Shown here: positions 34,140 to 46,700 of the stretch, piece by piece
How the letters are laid out: the number at the start of each line of letters is the position of its first letter
Position numbering within the stretch: the first letter of the stretch is position 1
Assembly: GCF_009389715.1 (NCBI RefSeq)
Contig: NC_052392.1
Span: 38,125,410-38,189,409, forward strand
Direction of reading: 5' to 3'
DNA from: Phoenix dactylifera
Lineage: Eukaryota; Streptophyta; Magnoliopsida; Arecales; Arecaceae
Length of the DNA stretch: 64,000 nt
The notes under the pieces: generated by a model
Databases searched by the model: none
What the model was told of the DNA's origin: nothing
What the model saw: the letters and a program-made list of their open reading frames with translations, nothing else
Position numbers and translations under genes: made by a program

Positions 34140-35850
34140 ATAGAAACCCAATTGCCTTCCTCAAGTTCTCTCCTAAGTTGTTGTCATTGTTCGCATGAGT
34201 GTTTTATGTTCTGTTCTTTAACCTGGTGTCTAATAGATGAACACTGCAGAACTATATGTATTGTTTGATTTCACAACATTGGCCATTAGTTGGTAAAAAC
34301 AAAATTTATTCCCTGCATCAGTGTCAATGTTGTGGCCTACTCAGCCTTCATTCTAGATTTAACATTGTGTTCTATGTCCTCTTTTGGTGACATCAAATTT
34401 CGTCAAAAGACTGCACAAAACCAAGTAGTTGATCCAACAATGAATGGAGATCCAGCCTTGCAGCTTGTTAAAATCTCCTGATTTTCGGACAACTTGTGGA
34501 CCTAAAAGTGATGCTCTTAACAAGTCTTCAACTCAGACACTAAGGAGATGGGACTGTAGCCCTTGTGGAAGCTCCTTTAGAAACTTTCTAGTCATAAAGG
34601 TTTGCAGGGTGGGCCATTGGATGACTCGTTTCACAAACAAATATGTAAAATGTATAGTATAAATAAACTAAAATTAAATTAAAGGCCAAATATATAAAAT
34701 ATAATATAAATAAAACAAAATAAATACAAAACTAAATTTATGAAAGTGAACATTAATATGATGGAAAATAAATCATACAAGAAAGAAAATATCAAACTAG
34801 GTTTTCCAAAAATAAAAAAAATGGAATATAAATATAAAAACCAAAAATGTTAGCTAGATTATAAAATAAATAGTAAAAAAATGAATAGAAAAGAAAAACT
34901 GAATATTGAAAAACTAACTAACCTAACAACAAGAGTACAAAACAGTAAGCATACAAAAGAGAATATTATAAACTATTAAAAAAATAATATCACAAAGAAA
35001 ACACAAAGCAAAATGTATAAAAAAGACAGAATACACAAGAAGATTTATGTTTTGAAATAAACATAAAAACAAAAAGAAACCAAACAACAAAAAAAGGCAG
35101 AAGATAATATATATATATATATGTGTGTGTGTGTGTATGTATGTATGTAGAAAAATATAGAGAAAATAACAAAATAAAAAAAATAATGATACAAATGATA
35201 CGTATTGTTTGGTAAAAGAGGATTGAATGAAATTACCCCAGCAGGCGTATTCAAAATAGTGGTTGGCAGACGCTTTACTTTTTGGAAGGGTTTTCGGGAG
35301 GGTGGGTGGTGGGGCTCAATATAAACGGAAATTGGATTTTGATAAAAAAAATAAGTGGAGAGTAAAAAATGTGCGGTTGCTTTTTTTTGTTTTGCCAGGT
35401 ACTTAACTTATTTCTGTCTCTCAGAAACAAGAGTAACAGCTAAAAAATGCATTCATTTATTCTTTAAGCCAACAACTGTAGGTCCGATTTCTACAAAATT
35501 TTCAGCTCAATCTTATACAAATATCTAAACATTTTCTAAGTAAACAATTCAGTTTTGATTCTCAAGTACCTATATCTCAACTCGAGCTTGTCCAAAATCG
35601 ATCCATCTCCATCCCTAGATCCATCCTAACCTATTTGGAATAGTTATATCATGAGTTATTCTAGGTTTTCATTCCATATTAGATCATAGCAAACGACTGC
35701 TCCATCTCACGAAATCACAGCCGTCCATGTAGGTTGCACATGCCCAATCACAAGTTTGAAATAATATATGATGTATGTACTACCACCGTGATAGTTCTAT
35801 CTCCCAACATTTTTCTTATTCCAATTTTATCCTTCCAATTCAGCATAAGC
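34140..35850. other. AT-rich intergenic region with microsatellite
   Basis: Very A-rich between 34660 and 35180, with an (AT)n(GT)n run at about 35108-35148. No coding region was supported on either strand. Confidence 0.5.
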
Positions 35851-35879
35851 CTTGCTCAAACAAAGAGACTTAAACCCGG

Positions 35880-37628
35880 CCGATCCCTAACCGAATCTTC
35901 TCATCTCCTTTCCGTGGCGCAGAGCAGGACATAGCCGTCTTGGGCCTCCCTGAACGTCGTCAAAAGCCTCCTCCTGATCCTGGTAAGACCGCAGCGGCCT
36001 TTTTCTCACTTTTTTTACTCCAATTTGTCCGGCCGTTCCTCGCAATGATTCCCCCCCGTTTCTACGTCCAAATCATCTCTGTTTCGTTTTTGCTCAATCT
36101 TAATCAAACATCGCATTACCGTCTCTCTAACCACAAGATATCGGCAATCTTTTCTTTAAGGAGCGTACCATGCATTCTCACCGTTCGGGGAAATGCCTAA
36201 CTAACTATTCTTGTTGTTACTAGTTTCTATTCGTATGAAAGTTTTAGATTTTAGTGGTCGTTGACTAGTGCTGCTGTGGACGCTTTCTGGTACCTGGATT
36301 CAGCAATAATTTATATCAGAATGAATACTTGGTGTATTTAGTGGAATAAATATTTCTGAAACCATTGGCCTGAAATTAGAGTTTTATGTTTTCATGTTCT
36401 GGATTTGTTGGGAATTTAAGACATTGATGGTTTAATTCTTGGAGCTCCAAGTACCAATCCCTAAGTTGTGGGTAGGTTCTAATTGGGTATAAGCACTCAA
36501 CACCTTACAGCTTTAACCCCTATTTGTGCCTAACTCTGCTTGGCCTGCTTCGATCTCTGGTAGCAAAAGTTAAATTGAATGATTCTCTCTGTAATGTTAG
36601 GAATCAATGTTTCTGCTTTATGATTCTAATTAGAAGAGCGCCGCTTCGCACCAATCCGTTTCCTTCTTGGAGCACCGGTAGCTTCCAGTTCCCCATGGAA
36701 GTTGGGTATTGGCACGGTACATGGGGCTCGTGTGGGTGATCGGCAGGCCCCATGTACCATCTCTCCAATCACTTTGCTTGGGGACAAGAGTGGTGCGGCG
36801 AAGCATTTTTCTAATAAAAATATTGGTGCATGTTTAATGTTAACTCTGATGCAAAGCAGACATGGCAGGGCTACAATTGAAAGAAACAATTTCCTTGTTC
36901 AAAAATCCACTCAGTGCATTCAGTTTCTAGAAGTAGTTCACTGTCGCGCTACCGAATTCACGAAACGTTGAAGCCTTAATTTGTTTGTTTTTGAAATCAT
37001 TTATGGATCATTTTCAGTGAATTGCATTTTTGTAGGTAGGTAGGTAATCGATGAGATCTGATTTCACTGGACACAAGTCTATAGACTTCTGCTATGAGGG
37101 ATGGTTTTACATGTATGGACTTGATCCTAAGCCACAAAAGGGATACCTAATATAGTTGCTGTGAAGTTTTTCTGTTAAATTACATTTTATTTACTAAGAT
37201 TCAAATTGCTTTTGATATAAGAGATTCGTATAATTGATCTAAGCTGATTCTCTTTGAATCGAATGTCCTAATATCCCCTGCATGTATCCATCACTGGACA
37301 AATACAAATTGAATTTGTTTTAATTTATATGGTTTATCTATAATTGTATGGTTTCTCTTCATTGAATCCCTCTCTGTACAAAGTACAAATTGCATAGATC
37401 TCTCCTTTGTTTTTTTTTGATACGAAAGGTATATGCCTTCTACTTAATTCAAGCAGTTAATAATTTGCGTTTTCTCACAGATAATTCACTATTCAAGTGG
37501 TGATCTGTAGTGGCAGAGAATCTAAATCTTCAAAGGTTATTGACATTGTAAATAGCCTGTTCAGGCAGATTATATCACTCTTCCTGTTTCTTCTTGATTG
37601 GTTTTCATATTTAGGGAATAGTGATAGG
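35880..37628 (+). other. 5' UTR and leader intron of the bL12m gene
   Basis: A GT donor (CCTG|GTAAGA) follows base 35982. Acceptors are available before 37481 (TTTTCTCACAG) and before 37615 (TTTCATATTTAG), the latter 14 bases ahead of the start codon. A leader exon near 35880-35982 joined across 1.5-1.6 kb is the simplest reading. The intron holds the hairpin at 36716-36758. Confidence 0.45.
36716..36758. repeat. Perfect 12-bp inverted repeat, 19-bp loop
   Basis: GGTACATGGGGC (36716-36727) and GCCCCATGTACC (36747-36758). The stem can extend with mismatches through GGGTATTGGCAC on the left and ATCTCTCCAATC on the right. It lies within the presumed leader intron of bL12m. Confidence 0.75.
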
Positions 37629-38201
37629 ATGAAGCTCATTAATACCTTAAAAGGTCTCCATGTTTCTGCTGCCTCGTCCAAGAGAATTATAGTATTACAA
37701 CATCGCCTCTTCAGTGCCAATGTTGCATCAGGGGACTTAAAGTCCAAAAGCTACAAATACCCAGCAGTCTATGATCCATATGGACCTAGACCCCCTCCAT
37801 CTGACAAAATTCTGCAGCTTGCTGATCGCATTGTTGCCCTCCCAATGGAAGAGCTGAAACAGATTGGGCCTACTCTCTTGGACAGGCTGAAGCAACCCAA
37901 GCCACAACCAATATCTTCTGCAGGTTTTAATTTTGGCCCGCAGGTGGGGGCTTCTTCAGACAAGGCGGAGGAGAAGAAAGCAGAGAAGACAGCATTTGAT
38001 GTCAAATTGGAGAAGTTTGATGCTTCTGCAAAGATCAAGGTGATCAAAGAGGTTAGGACATTCACCAGTCTCGGGTTGAAGGAGGCCAAGGATTTAGTAG
38101 AAAAGGTACCAGTTTTGTTGAAGCAAGGTGTCACCAAGGAGGAGGCCAATGACATCATAGAGAAGATAAAGGCAGCTGGCGGTGTTGCTGTAATGGAGTA
38201 A
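37629..38201 (+). CDS. MRPL12: Mitochondrial large-subunit ribosomal protein bL12m (L7/L12)
   Basis: A nuclear-coded 190-residue subunit of the mitochondrial ribosome stalk, which recruits translation factors to the ribosome. The open frame begins upstream without an ATG; the first ATG, at 37629, lies 14 bases after a strong AG acceptor and starts a basic, hydroxylated presequence ([19 protein letters not shown]). The N-terminal dimerisation domain follows ([20 protein letters not shown], about 59-78), then a Pro-rich and charged hinge (about 88-120). The C-terminal domain runs from [20 protein letters not shown] to the end and holds the conserved [13 protein letters not shown] (149-161) and [12 protein letters not shown]. 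No intron interrupts the coding part. The presequence separates it from the plastid L12. It converges on MIC10, whose coding end lies 2.6 kb downstream. Confidence 0.93.
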   Translation: MKLINTLKGLHVSAASSKRIIVLQHRLFSANVASGDLKSKSYKYPAVYDPYGPRPPPSDKILQLADRIVALPMEELKQIGPTLLDRLKQPKPQPISSAGFNFGPQVGASSDKAEEKKAEKTAFDVKLEKFDASAKIKVIKEVRTFTSLGLKEAKDLVEKVPVLLKQGVTKEEANDIIEKIKAAGGVAVME

Positions 38202-40560
38202 ATGCCTATTTATTAAGATGCCAAATTCACAATTGATGAGATAAAATTCTTTTTGGTGTCAAAGTTTGATATTATATGCATAAATTCATGTCAAAGCTAT
38301 AACTCTGTACATGCAGACCTTTCCAGACATGTATCATTCTTGATATGCATGTGTTTTGGGCACAGAAAGAAGCCTTTCATGTTGCAAGAGGTGTTTGAGT
38401 TCATTGCTCTCGGCACCTGGGGTAACAGCTCCTGGTGCAACAACAAGTACCAGCTTAACTTGGGGGGAGGGGGGTGTGTTAGGAGCAGTAGGCAGCAAAT
38501 CGCTTTGTTACCTATTCCATTAGGAACCACGGAATTTTTGGTCCATGAGACAGGTTTGTTGGTAGCTTTCAGTTGAAGGGCATCAGCTAAGAGGTAAAAA
38601 CACAGAAGTTGGTTCAATCTTTATTATCATAATTTGAGTTTCTTTAAACCTTTATTTTTTTTTTCATGATCACTAATCTACTTAACTTTTGAAAGCCTTA
38701 ACTTTCATGAATACTTGAACTGTTTAAAATGATGGATAGTAATGGTTTCTATATTCATAAATTGTTGTAGGTTCTCTTATATTCTGCACACAGTCTTTTT
38801 CTGCAAATAACAACCAGAACAAAATGGCACATGTAAAGACTGGACTAGCCCTTTCTCTGGTTCATTGACAAAAATTGGCATTTCTATCTTTACCCGGACA
38901 CGATCCATAGCATTGATGAATTAAAATTGGAAGTGAATGGTAGCTGGTGGTGAAGGAACTTAATTATCTAACCAGATAAACTGATTTAGATCATTTTAAG
39001 TTTTTGTTATTTGAATGGGATGTTGTTATCTTCTTTTTTGGATTGGTTGCACATAAGCAAATTTGAAGTGCAGAAAATGCTTTAGGAGTGACATTGGAGA
39101 GAGAACTGATTGCAATGACAAAGTACATAATGCTATACTCCTGTCTTTAGAATACAAAGAGATGTTAGCCTGCCTGGGTTTTTTGCATTTCTCATTTTGC
39201 AATTTGTAAATTGTGAAATTGCTGAACTGGTTTTAAACTTGGGCCAAATCCTAAAAAGCCATGTCATGAAGCCTCACATTATCACATGTTTTCCTTAAGA
39301 TAAGTGGCTTCTCTGTCTTAGAATTTTCATCAAAGAGCAAGGTTAGATTCAGATAACCCTTCACATACCTGGCAATTGGATTAAATATTCCCTCCTTCAT
39401 TTGTCAGAATATTGAACACAAACAGCCCTTCTTAGTTCCTTGAAAGTGGTCGCCTATAAATTATTTTTACTGTTGCTTTGGACATCTCATGTTGCGAACT
39501 TATGGGTTTTCTTCAGCCAGCAATCTGTCTGCTCTTCCAATTAAGCCATTGTTGTAGTGATAATGGGCAAGCCTATTGTGCTCTTATATTCTCGTTTGCT
39601 CGAGTTTTGCCTTTTTCTTCTATTCATCCAATCTCAGAAGAATATACCATTAGGAAATTTCCATAGAAAATTCATTTATTAGAATCTCAAGAAGGATTAC
39701 TCCGAGGAAAACATAATGAACTTGGCCCAAGAGAATCAGAGGTGTTGAAACTTAAAAAATAGCAGGGACAGAACTAATGCGATACCAAATTTTGGCATGT
39801 GTAGTGCATGAAAAAGAAAAGAATGAATGCGATCTCCAGTTTAATTGAAGATTTGTTATCATTTATATTATTTGATACATCTACTCCTGCTTTTGGTGTG
39901 GATCTGAATCAATTGATCCGACATGATCAATCTAGCCCGACCAACAAGACACCGAACCAAAATCCAACCAGGTTGGGTCCACAGGGGGTCAGATTTATTT
40001 GAGCTAAAGAAAAATCTCCTTGAGATAAGCTCTCGCAAGTGTCAGGTCAGTGAGGCCTACTAGTGCTCATCAGTCACAAGTCTCAGGTAATGCCAAGTTG
40101 AGCGTCTGTATTACCATAACATAAGCTCCCCCGCACCAGAAAACGGGCTGATTTTTTCATAGGTTAAATCACTGGATAGATTTCCAATGTGGCTTTTTTC
40201 TGCACATGATCATCACTAAAAATGGAGAAAGGAGTTTATCTCCTTGAGAGGATAATTGTTGCTGAAGGTTGATGCACCCAAATTTGCAAGTTTACAAGGA
40301 ATTCAAGGTATGAGATCCTCTACTGGCGCTGATCAAAAAAATTGATCACCAGGTTCCAGATTTTAATTGCCTTCAATGGGTATTTTATCCACCACTAAAG
40401 AAATTTCCATCTGATATTCCCATCAGAAATTGAGGAAATGACTTTTTTCTCTATTTAAAAAAAGAAAGAAAAAAGATTGTAGAGTTGTGATTATGTGGCA
40501 TAAATATTCAAAAATATTCTCTGCAGAGATAGGTACCACCAGTAACCAGGTTACATGGGA
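38202..40560. other. Region between convergent bL12m and MIC10 genes
   Basis: Starts with the bL12m 3' UTR and ends in the presumed MIC10 3' UTR (about 40560-40763, minus strand). A G-rich patch sits at 38461-38476. Frames of up to 107 codons show no family resemblance. Confidence 0.5.
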
Positions 40561-40763
40561 GGCATTTATTATCTGCTCTCCATAATCAACCAAAGTCACA
40601 ACTGTTACAGTATTCTTGTAGAATCAGCAAAAAGAGTATCACATGTATTGGAACCATAGAAAAATGCTGCAGATACACGAGAAACAAAAAGAAAGCAACA
40701 GCAAGCTCTTTAATGCCAACCAATTTCTCCATCCTATGGTTCTCGCATTCCATTGGCATGCTT

Positions 40764-43700
40764 TCACTTCTTTTCCTCCTAGGACAACAAAGAAGGCAGT
40801 CAGGCAAATCAATTGCTGAAGTTTATCGGATTCACATGGTTTATAAGCTTATGCATTCACAAAAATAGATAATCTATTTTGTGACCAAATGAACAGCAAT
40901 GAAAATTAGCAGATTGAAGTTAATATGTGCATTTTATAATTTTGTTGAGGTTATCAGTGATCATAGTACATAAGAGTCATGCTACATCGAAGCAAGCTGC
41001 TACATCTATGGGCAAGCACAAAATGCATAATGTGCCCGGTATTCAAGAAGAAGCTAAACAATGCTCATTTGATAACAAAGCAACATTACAAGCAAGTAAT
41101 CATGTATTGGAGTACTCCATGATGTTTGGTCCACTTATTTAACCTCCAAAGGCCTATCAAACTTTCCCATTTATGTGGAAAGGCACAATAACAGAGCTAT
41201 CATCTTCAAGGTGCAAGGAATTAAATCTTCTAGGCCACCTTGTTCTGATGTCCCAATTTATTGACATCCATTTTCCCAAGCCTTGCTACATTGTTACTTT
41301 CTTCTATCCATCCATCAGCTACATCTTAACTCCTTGACATCCTAACCAACCAGTTCGTAGTCAAATTGCATTCTTTTCACAGCTCCACAACCGGTGTTGT
41401 AAATGGATCAGATTGACCCATTTCCACTCTGGGATCAACCTGAAAATCACTTGTTCCATTCCAAACCAATGACATCTACATCAAGCTTGGATCCAAAAGG
41501 ACCCATTTCAAATTTGGATGGGATATTATCATAAGAAAGCTGATCTAAACCTGAACAGACCGAAAACTAATACAATATCTTTTCTTGCCCACCCTGAACC
41601 TTATGGGATTCTAAAAACCTAGAATGCTACTATCCATAACTTTCTGTAGTTAATCATCAGTTTACGTTGTTAATAATAACTCAGCTTTGTTGCCAATCTG
41701 ACTTGCCTCAGCTAGCTGGCGCCCCTCTCATCAGCAAAGAACTAGGATTCCGGCACCTCCACCACATTTCTTGAAAAAAAGAAAGAAAACAAATGTTTTT
41801 TCTGAATTAATCTTTTTTTAGTGTGTACATTTGTTATATCTGTTCTTTTCATGCACAATATTTGTAGAATATAATTTAATATGCTAAAATTTATACATGT
41901 TCCTCATGGCTTGTGTTTGGATTTCTTTGACCTGATTGAACTAGGAAAAATCAATGGGTCATTAATAAAACTGTGAAGATCAACATGATCCAAGTTGAAG
42001 TGGATCAGGCGTAGGTTCACATTTTGAACCCACTCAAATACAATTCAAGTTTTGATCATGATAGTAGCCAATTTAACCTTGCATCTCTATCCACAACTCA
42101 GATAAGCATTACTTAGTCCCCAGATAATCTACAAATTCTAATCACACCTTTCAGTAAAGACTACCCGTTTTTGCTCGAGTAATACCAACTGCATAAATGA
42201 TATCAACCATCTGACCATCCATTTCTTTCGCCATCTCTGCAACTTTTAAGTTGATTAATTTTTCTTGGAAGCATCACCTATTGACTGTCAGTGTTGTTGA
42301 GGTACCCACTGCAGATCATGTGGTGAGTTATTTGGAAATTTAGATGCCCTAGAGTTTTAGCATGTGCCTTCTAACATAATCAGAATAGAGATTAGCTGCT
42401 TTATATCATATCTATATTGGAACTGTTGGACTGGGTCATAATAATGGTTGGCCTGATTTTCTTGTTTGGGCTTCTGCTGCATATTTTACATGGATGATTA
42501 TCCACTGATAAAGAAAGGCAACACCACAAAAAGAAGATAGCTTTCCATGATTTCACAACGAACCCAAATATCAGAACCTTAATATTCCTGTTTTGGCCAG
42601 CAGGCTGGAAGTTTTCTTAACAACTCACTACTTTTCATCATTTCTCACAGCCTAAACCTTAGTTCCTAGATTCCACAACTTCTCACTTAGATTTGATGAT
42701 GTATGCTCAAATCTTTAAAGGCCACAGGCTTCTACCTTTCCTTTCAAAACAGCAAGACACCCAAGTCTATCCTTAAATAAAATCTAAACAATAATCTATC
42801 TTTTAGAAGTTTGTATGAATACATAATTCATCATTTGAACACTTCTTCAAAATTCTAATTTTTAGTAGATTTGTTCTTTTTCATTCTATGTTCCTTTTTA
42901 CTTGATATACTCTCTCATATCAATTTGATAAAAAAGTCAGCAGTTTCGTGCTTCGTATCTATCTATATATTTATCTTGTAATTTTCCTTTGCCTATGAAA
43001 AAAAATTCATTCTTCTATTTTTTTGAATGATCTAGAGTCCTTATGTTTATTTATTCTTGAATCAGTTCACAGTCAAAGTGTAAATCCTTGCATATGTCAC
43101 AGGAACAAACATCTTCCATTACGTACAGAAAGCCCTCAAAACCATTATCAAATGCAAATAAAAGGGTAAAGCACCCAGCAGAAAGAAAAAATTAGAGCAG
43201 GAGAAACAAAAAGGACAAATTTTCCTACCATATTATGGGTATAACAATCAAAGTTACAGGGAAAACACATCCTCGCCCAAGCAGACTTTGTTGGAAGAAG
43301 TTTTAAGCAACAGATTCAACTTTGCTTCTCTAGAAATGGATAAACTGAGTCAAGCCAGAGGAGAGGCAACAGGAAACTAAATTGCCAATAAAAGAAATAA
43401 AATGATAACTTGGGATGTCATATATCCCTTTATGAACAAGAATGAGCCTTACCCTCAAGCACTGAGGCCATGCTTGAGGTTAAGGCTCCTAATTGTTAGT
43501 TCAGGGTAACACAACTGAGAGAGTGAAAGAAAAGCAAGCACCACACTACCAATACTCTGAAAAGAATTATTACGTTGTTGGTAGAAACTCCAGCTCCTTT
43601 CTGAAAGCATTTTCTTGAACATTTCCAAACATTAGCTTCGTGATGAGAAGTTGTAAGTGATAGCAGAAGGGATTGTAAAAAATGAAATTCATGTTCTAAT

Positions 43701-46700
43701 AATACAGCTCTGGTACAGTCTTAATCTATGACCCATTATATCAACAACTATGTTATCTTACCATATGATATTCAAAACCATGGCATTCAGAAAAAAACAT
43801 ATTTAGAGGCAAAGATCCTGATTTGAAAAATAATACAACAATATCCACCAAGATCCCAAAAAGAATACAGATAACTATAACTGTAGAAAAACAAAAATAA
43901 AAATAAAGAATGTATATGACATTAAATGCTTATTCATGTTGAGACAAATATGGGAGAGAGGGGAAAGAGAAGCAATAACGTAAACACACCTATCACCAGC
44001 AACATATAGCACCATTAGCTCATAATTCGTGAATTTCTCAAAACAACTGCTTTGTCTATAATTTGTGAATAAATTGTTGAATTCATCTAGTATTGTATCA
44101 TTTTTAGTTAAATTGATTACCTCATAATAATTAGGAAACTCATTTTCCCAATATTAAATTCAAGATTTCAAGAACTTAATAAGTTTGAGAATAATGTCAC
44201 TTTGCCACAATTATGAACAGATTGTTGTCTTCTTCCTACCAAAAAAGCTTAAACAAAATGTAGAAATAGTGCATAGTTATAGCACTAAATTAAGCATTTA
44301 TAGAGAAATGAAAAATAATTTACTTGTGTAGAACCAGAAGGAACAGCTGAAACCTTTGGAGACAACTTTGGAGGTGAACCATCAAATATGTAAGAGCATT
44401 CAGTATATGCTGTTCCAATCCCCACTCCAGCACCAAAAGCTACAGATGCCCATCGAGTTGTTGGACTCCCTAAGCAAACAAAACAAGCAAGATATAGACA
44501 TTTTAACTAAAGCAAAATGCCCGCAAAGAGTATAATATATGGAAAACAAGTAATTATTCAAAAGATACAAGCGACACCTACTTCAAATGTTACAAAAGTA
44601 GCCTGAAAATCAATAACCAACAAAAGTCGATGCTAGGTGATCATAGCATTTCCATGATAATAAAACACAACTAAGATTTCCGAAAAGAACAAAAAGGAGT
44701 TTTCCAGTGACATGTTTTATTCACATTTCTAAGCAGAACATGCATTTCTGTTTGTAATTTTATTCTTATCAAGAACAGAGTTTATAATGTCTTTGATATT
44801 ATAAGACGAATTACTCCAATAATTCATCCAAGGTCTTAAGCCTTCATCCTTGAGGCACTCTGTACAATAAAAATGCACCCCATTAGTTCAACTCTTGCTC
44901 AAGGGGAACAAGAAAATTGCACCAACTAAAAGCAGGAGTACATTTATCAAATTTGAGGGAGGGGACTTCCTATCATGTGATCATAACCTTCCATGCATCA
45001 ATTACAAGGGCCCAACACCTGTGTCTTTAGACCTAATAAAATTGAGTCAATTCATTAGTTTTTCCCAGTGTTTTAAAAGGAAATTCTAGCATGCGAGCAG
45101 TGAAATGAAAAGGACCAGATAGCGCATATGCGGTTATTATTTTTTAACTGTATAAAAACACATTACATTAAGTATAATAACAATAATAGCAATTATTTTT
45201 GGATGGATAATAACAATGTTAGCAACAATAATAACTAACAATTTTGCCTATTGCTTACTACCTAATATCTAATACCAATAATTATAAAAACATTCTAATA
45301 TTACCAATAATCATATTAGGCCCACTTGGAACCCACATGAAACCTCACCATCAGCTAAAACCCGCTTCCCCTACTCGGGCCCACGTAAGAATGGGTTGTA
45401 TATGTGACTTCAGAATGCTAAGCAAGCTCACATATTAGCCATATATATGCAGCCGCAAGATGCTACATGGACCGCCTTTTCAGTCCATTTGCAGTATGAC
45501 CACATATAATAACTGTACATAGGCAATGTTGTGCAGTCAAGTGATCGTATATGAACATGCAGGCCCATGTGCGGCAATGTGCAATACATTTTAAAAGAAT
45601 GATTTTCCTTTCTTTGGTTAAGGAATTTTAGCACTAATGGGTCAGGTTGGATCATACTGGGTTGGATCCAGCTAGGATTAGTTCAGTGAGGTAGGCAAAT
45701 ACAGCTTATCTAGCACCGTCCTAGATGATGTTCACTTGGTCAACCAGGTCAAGTAGTCCTGACTCACTGTTGGGTCGGGTTGAGTATTGCTTGCAGGAAA
45801 ATTTGTTTTAACTTGTTCCAAACCAGACCTGGCCCAACCTATTGCCAGCTTTACTTTCATTATATCAATTTGGAAGTTGAGAGTTAAAACTTTATAGCTT
45901 TTTCCTTAGTTGATCTCCATTTACACTTCCCTCGGCATGTAGGTTAACTTCTTGTAATATTTGTATATATTTCTCTCTTTCAGTAAACATTATCTTCTTT
46001 GCATTACAATAATATGGGCACACAGATAATAGCCTCCAGGCACATGCAACATGCACTAAGAATGAAGAAGAGAGTGTTGGAATGGAAAGAAAGCTACAAG
46101 AAAAAAAATATATTTTAATGGAAAACAAGTAACCAAGACAAATTGCTGTATCTGAAGATAAGCATTGCACCAACAAAAACATGGCAACTTGTTAAATTTC
46201 AAGACTTTACAACTAGAGGAAGGGTGGGGGTTCCTTTTTTCCCTTTTCTTTTTGGTGGAACAGCAGGGTTAGGTTTCCAAATCAATCTAGAGTCCTAGAC
46301 AAAATCAAATCTGAAGTGAATAAGGTATTTGTTTCTTCCACATTTACATTTTCAGATTACATTTACATATGCTCGATTTGATCATCCCTTTAAAATTTGT
46401 ATTAAATCCATTGCATGCCATATTGATAACCTCATATGCATGATATGACCAGTTCAATGAGAAATTTAAAGATTAGACAAAAACCAAGTTTACAGTATTG
46501 ACTTCTCCAATGCACTGATCATAGCTGAGAGCAAATATGCACATTAGAAAATTGGCAAAGTGGTAAACATTTGTACTCTGAAACTTTTTCTTTTCTTTTT
46601 TTTTCTTTTTCTTCTTTCTTTTTTTGTTAGCATTACTAACCACTCATTAATATCATATACAGATGACTCAATCATTGGAAAATCTCCTCAAGAATATGAG

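Noticed and set aside
38253-38617. Frames of about 107 codons on both strands downstream of bL12m
   Set aside because: They lie in the 3' UTR/intergenic stretch, show no family resemblance and contain a G-rich low-complexity patch.
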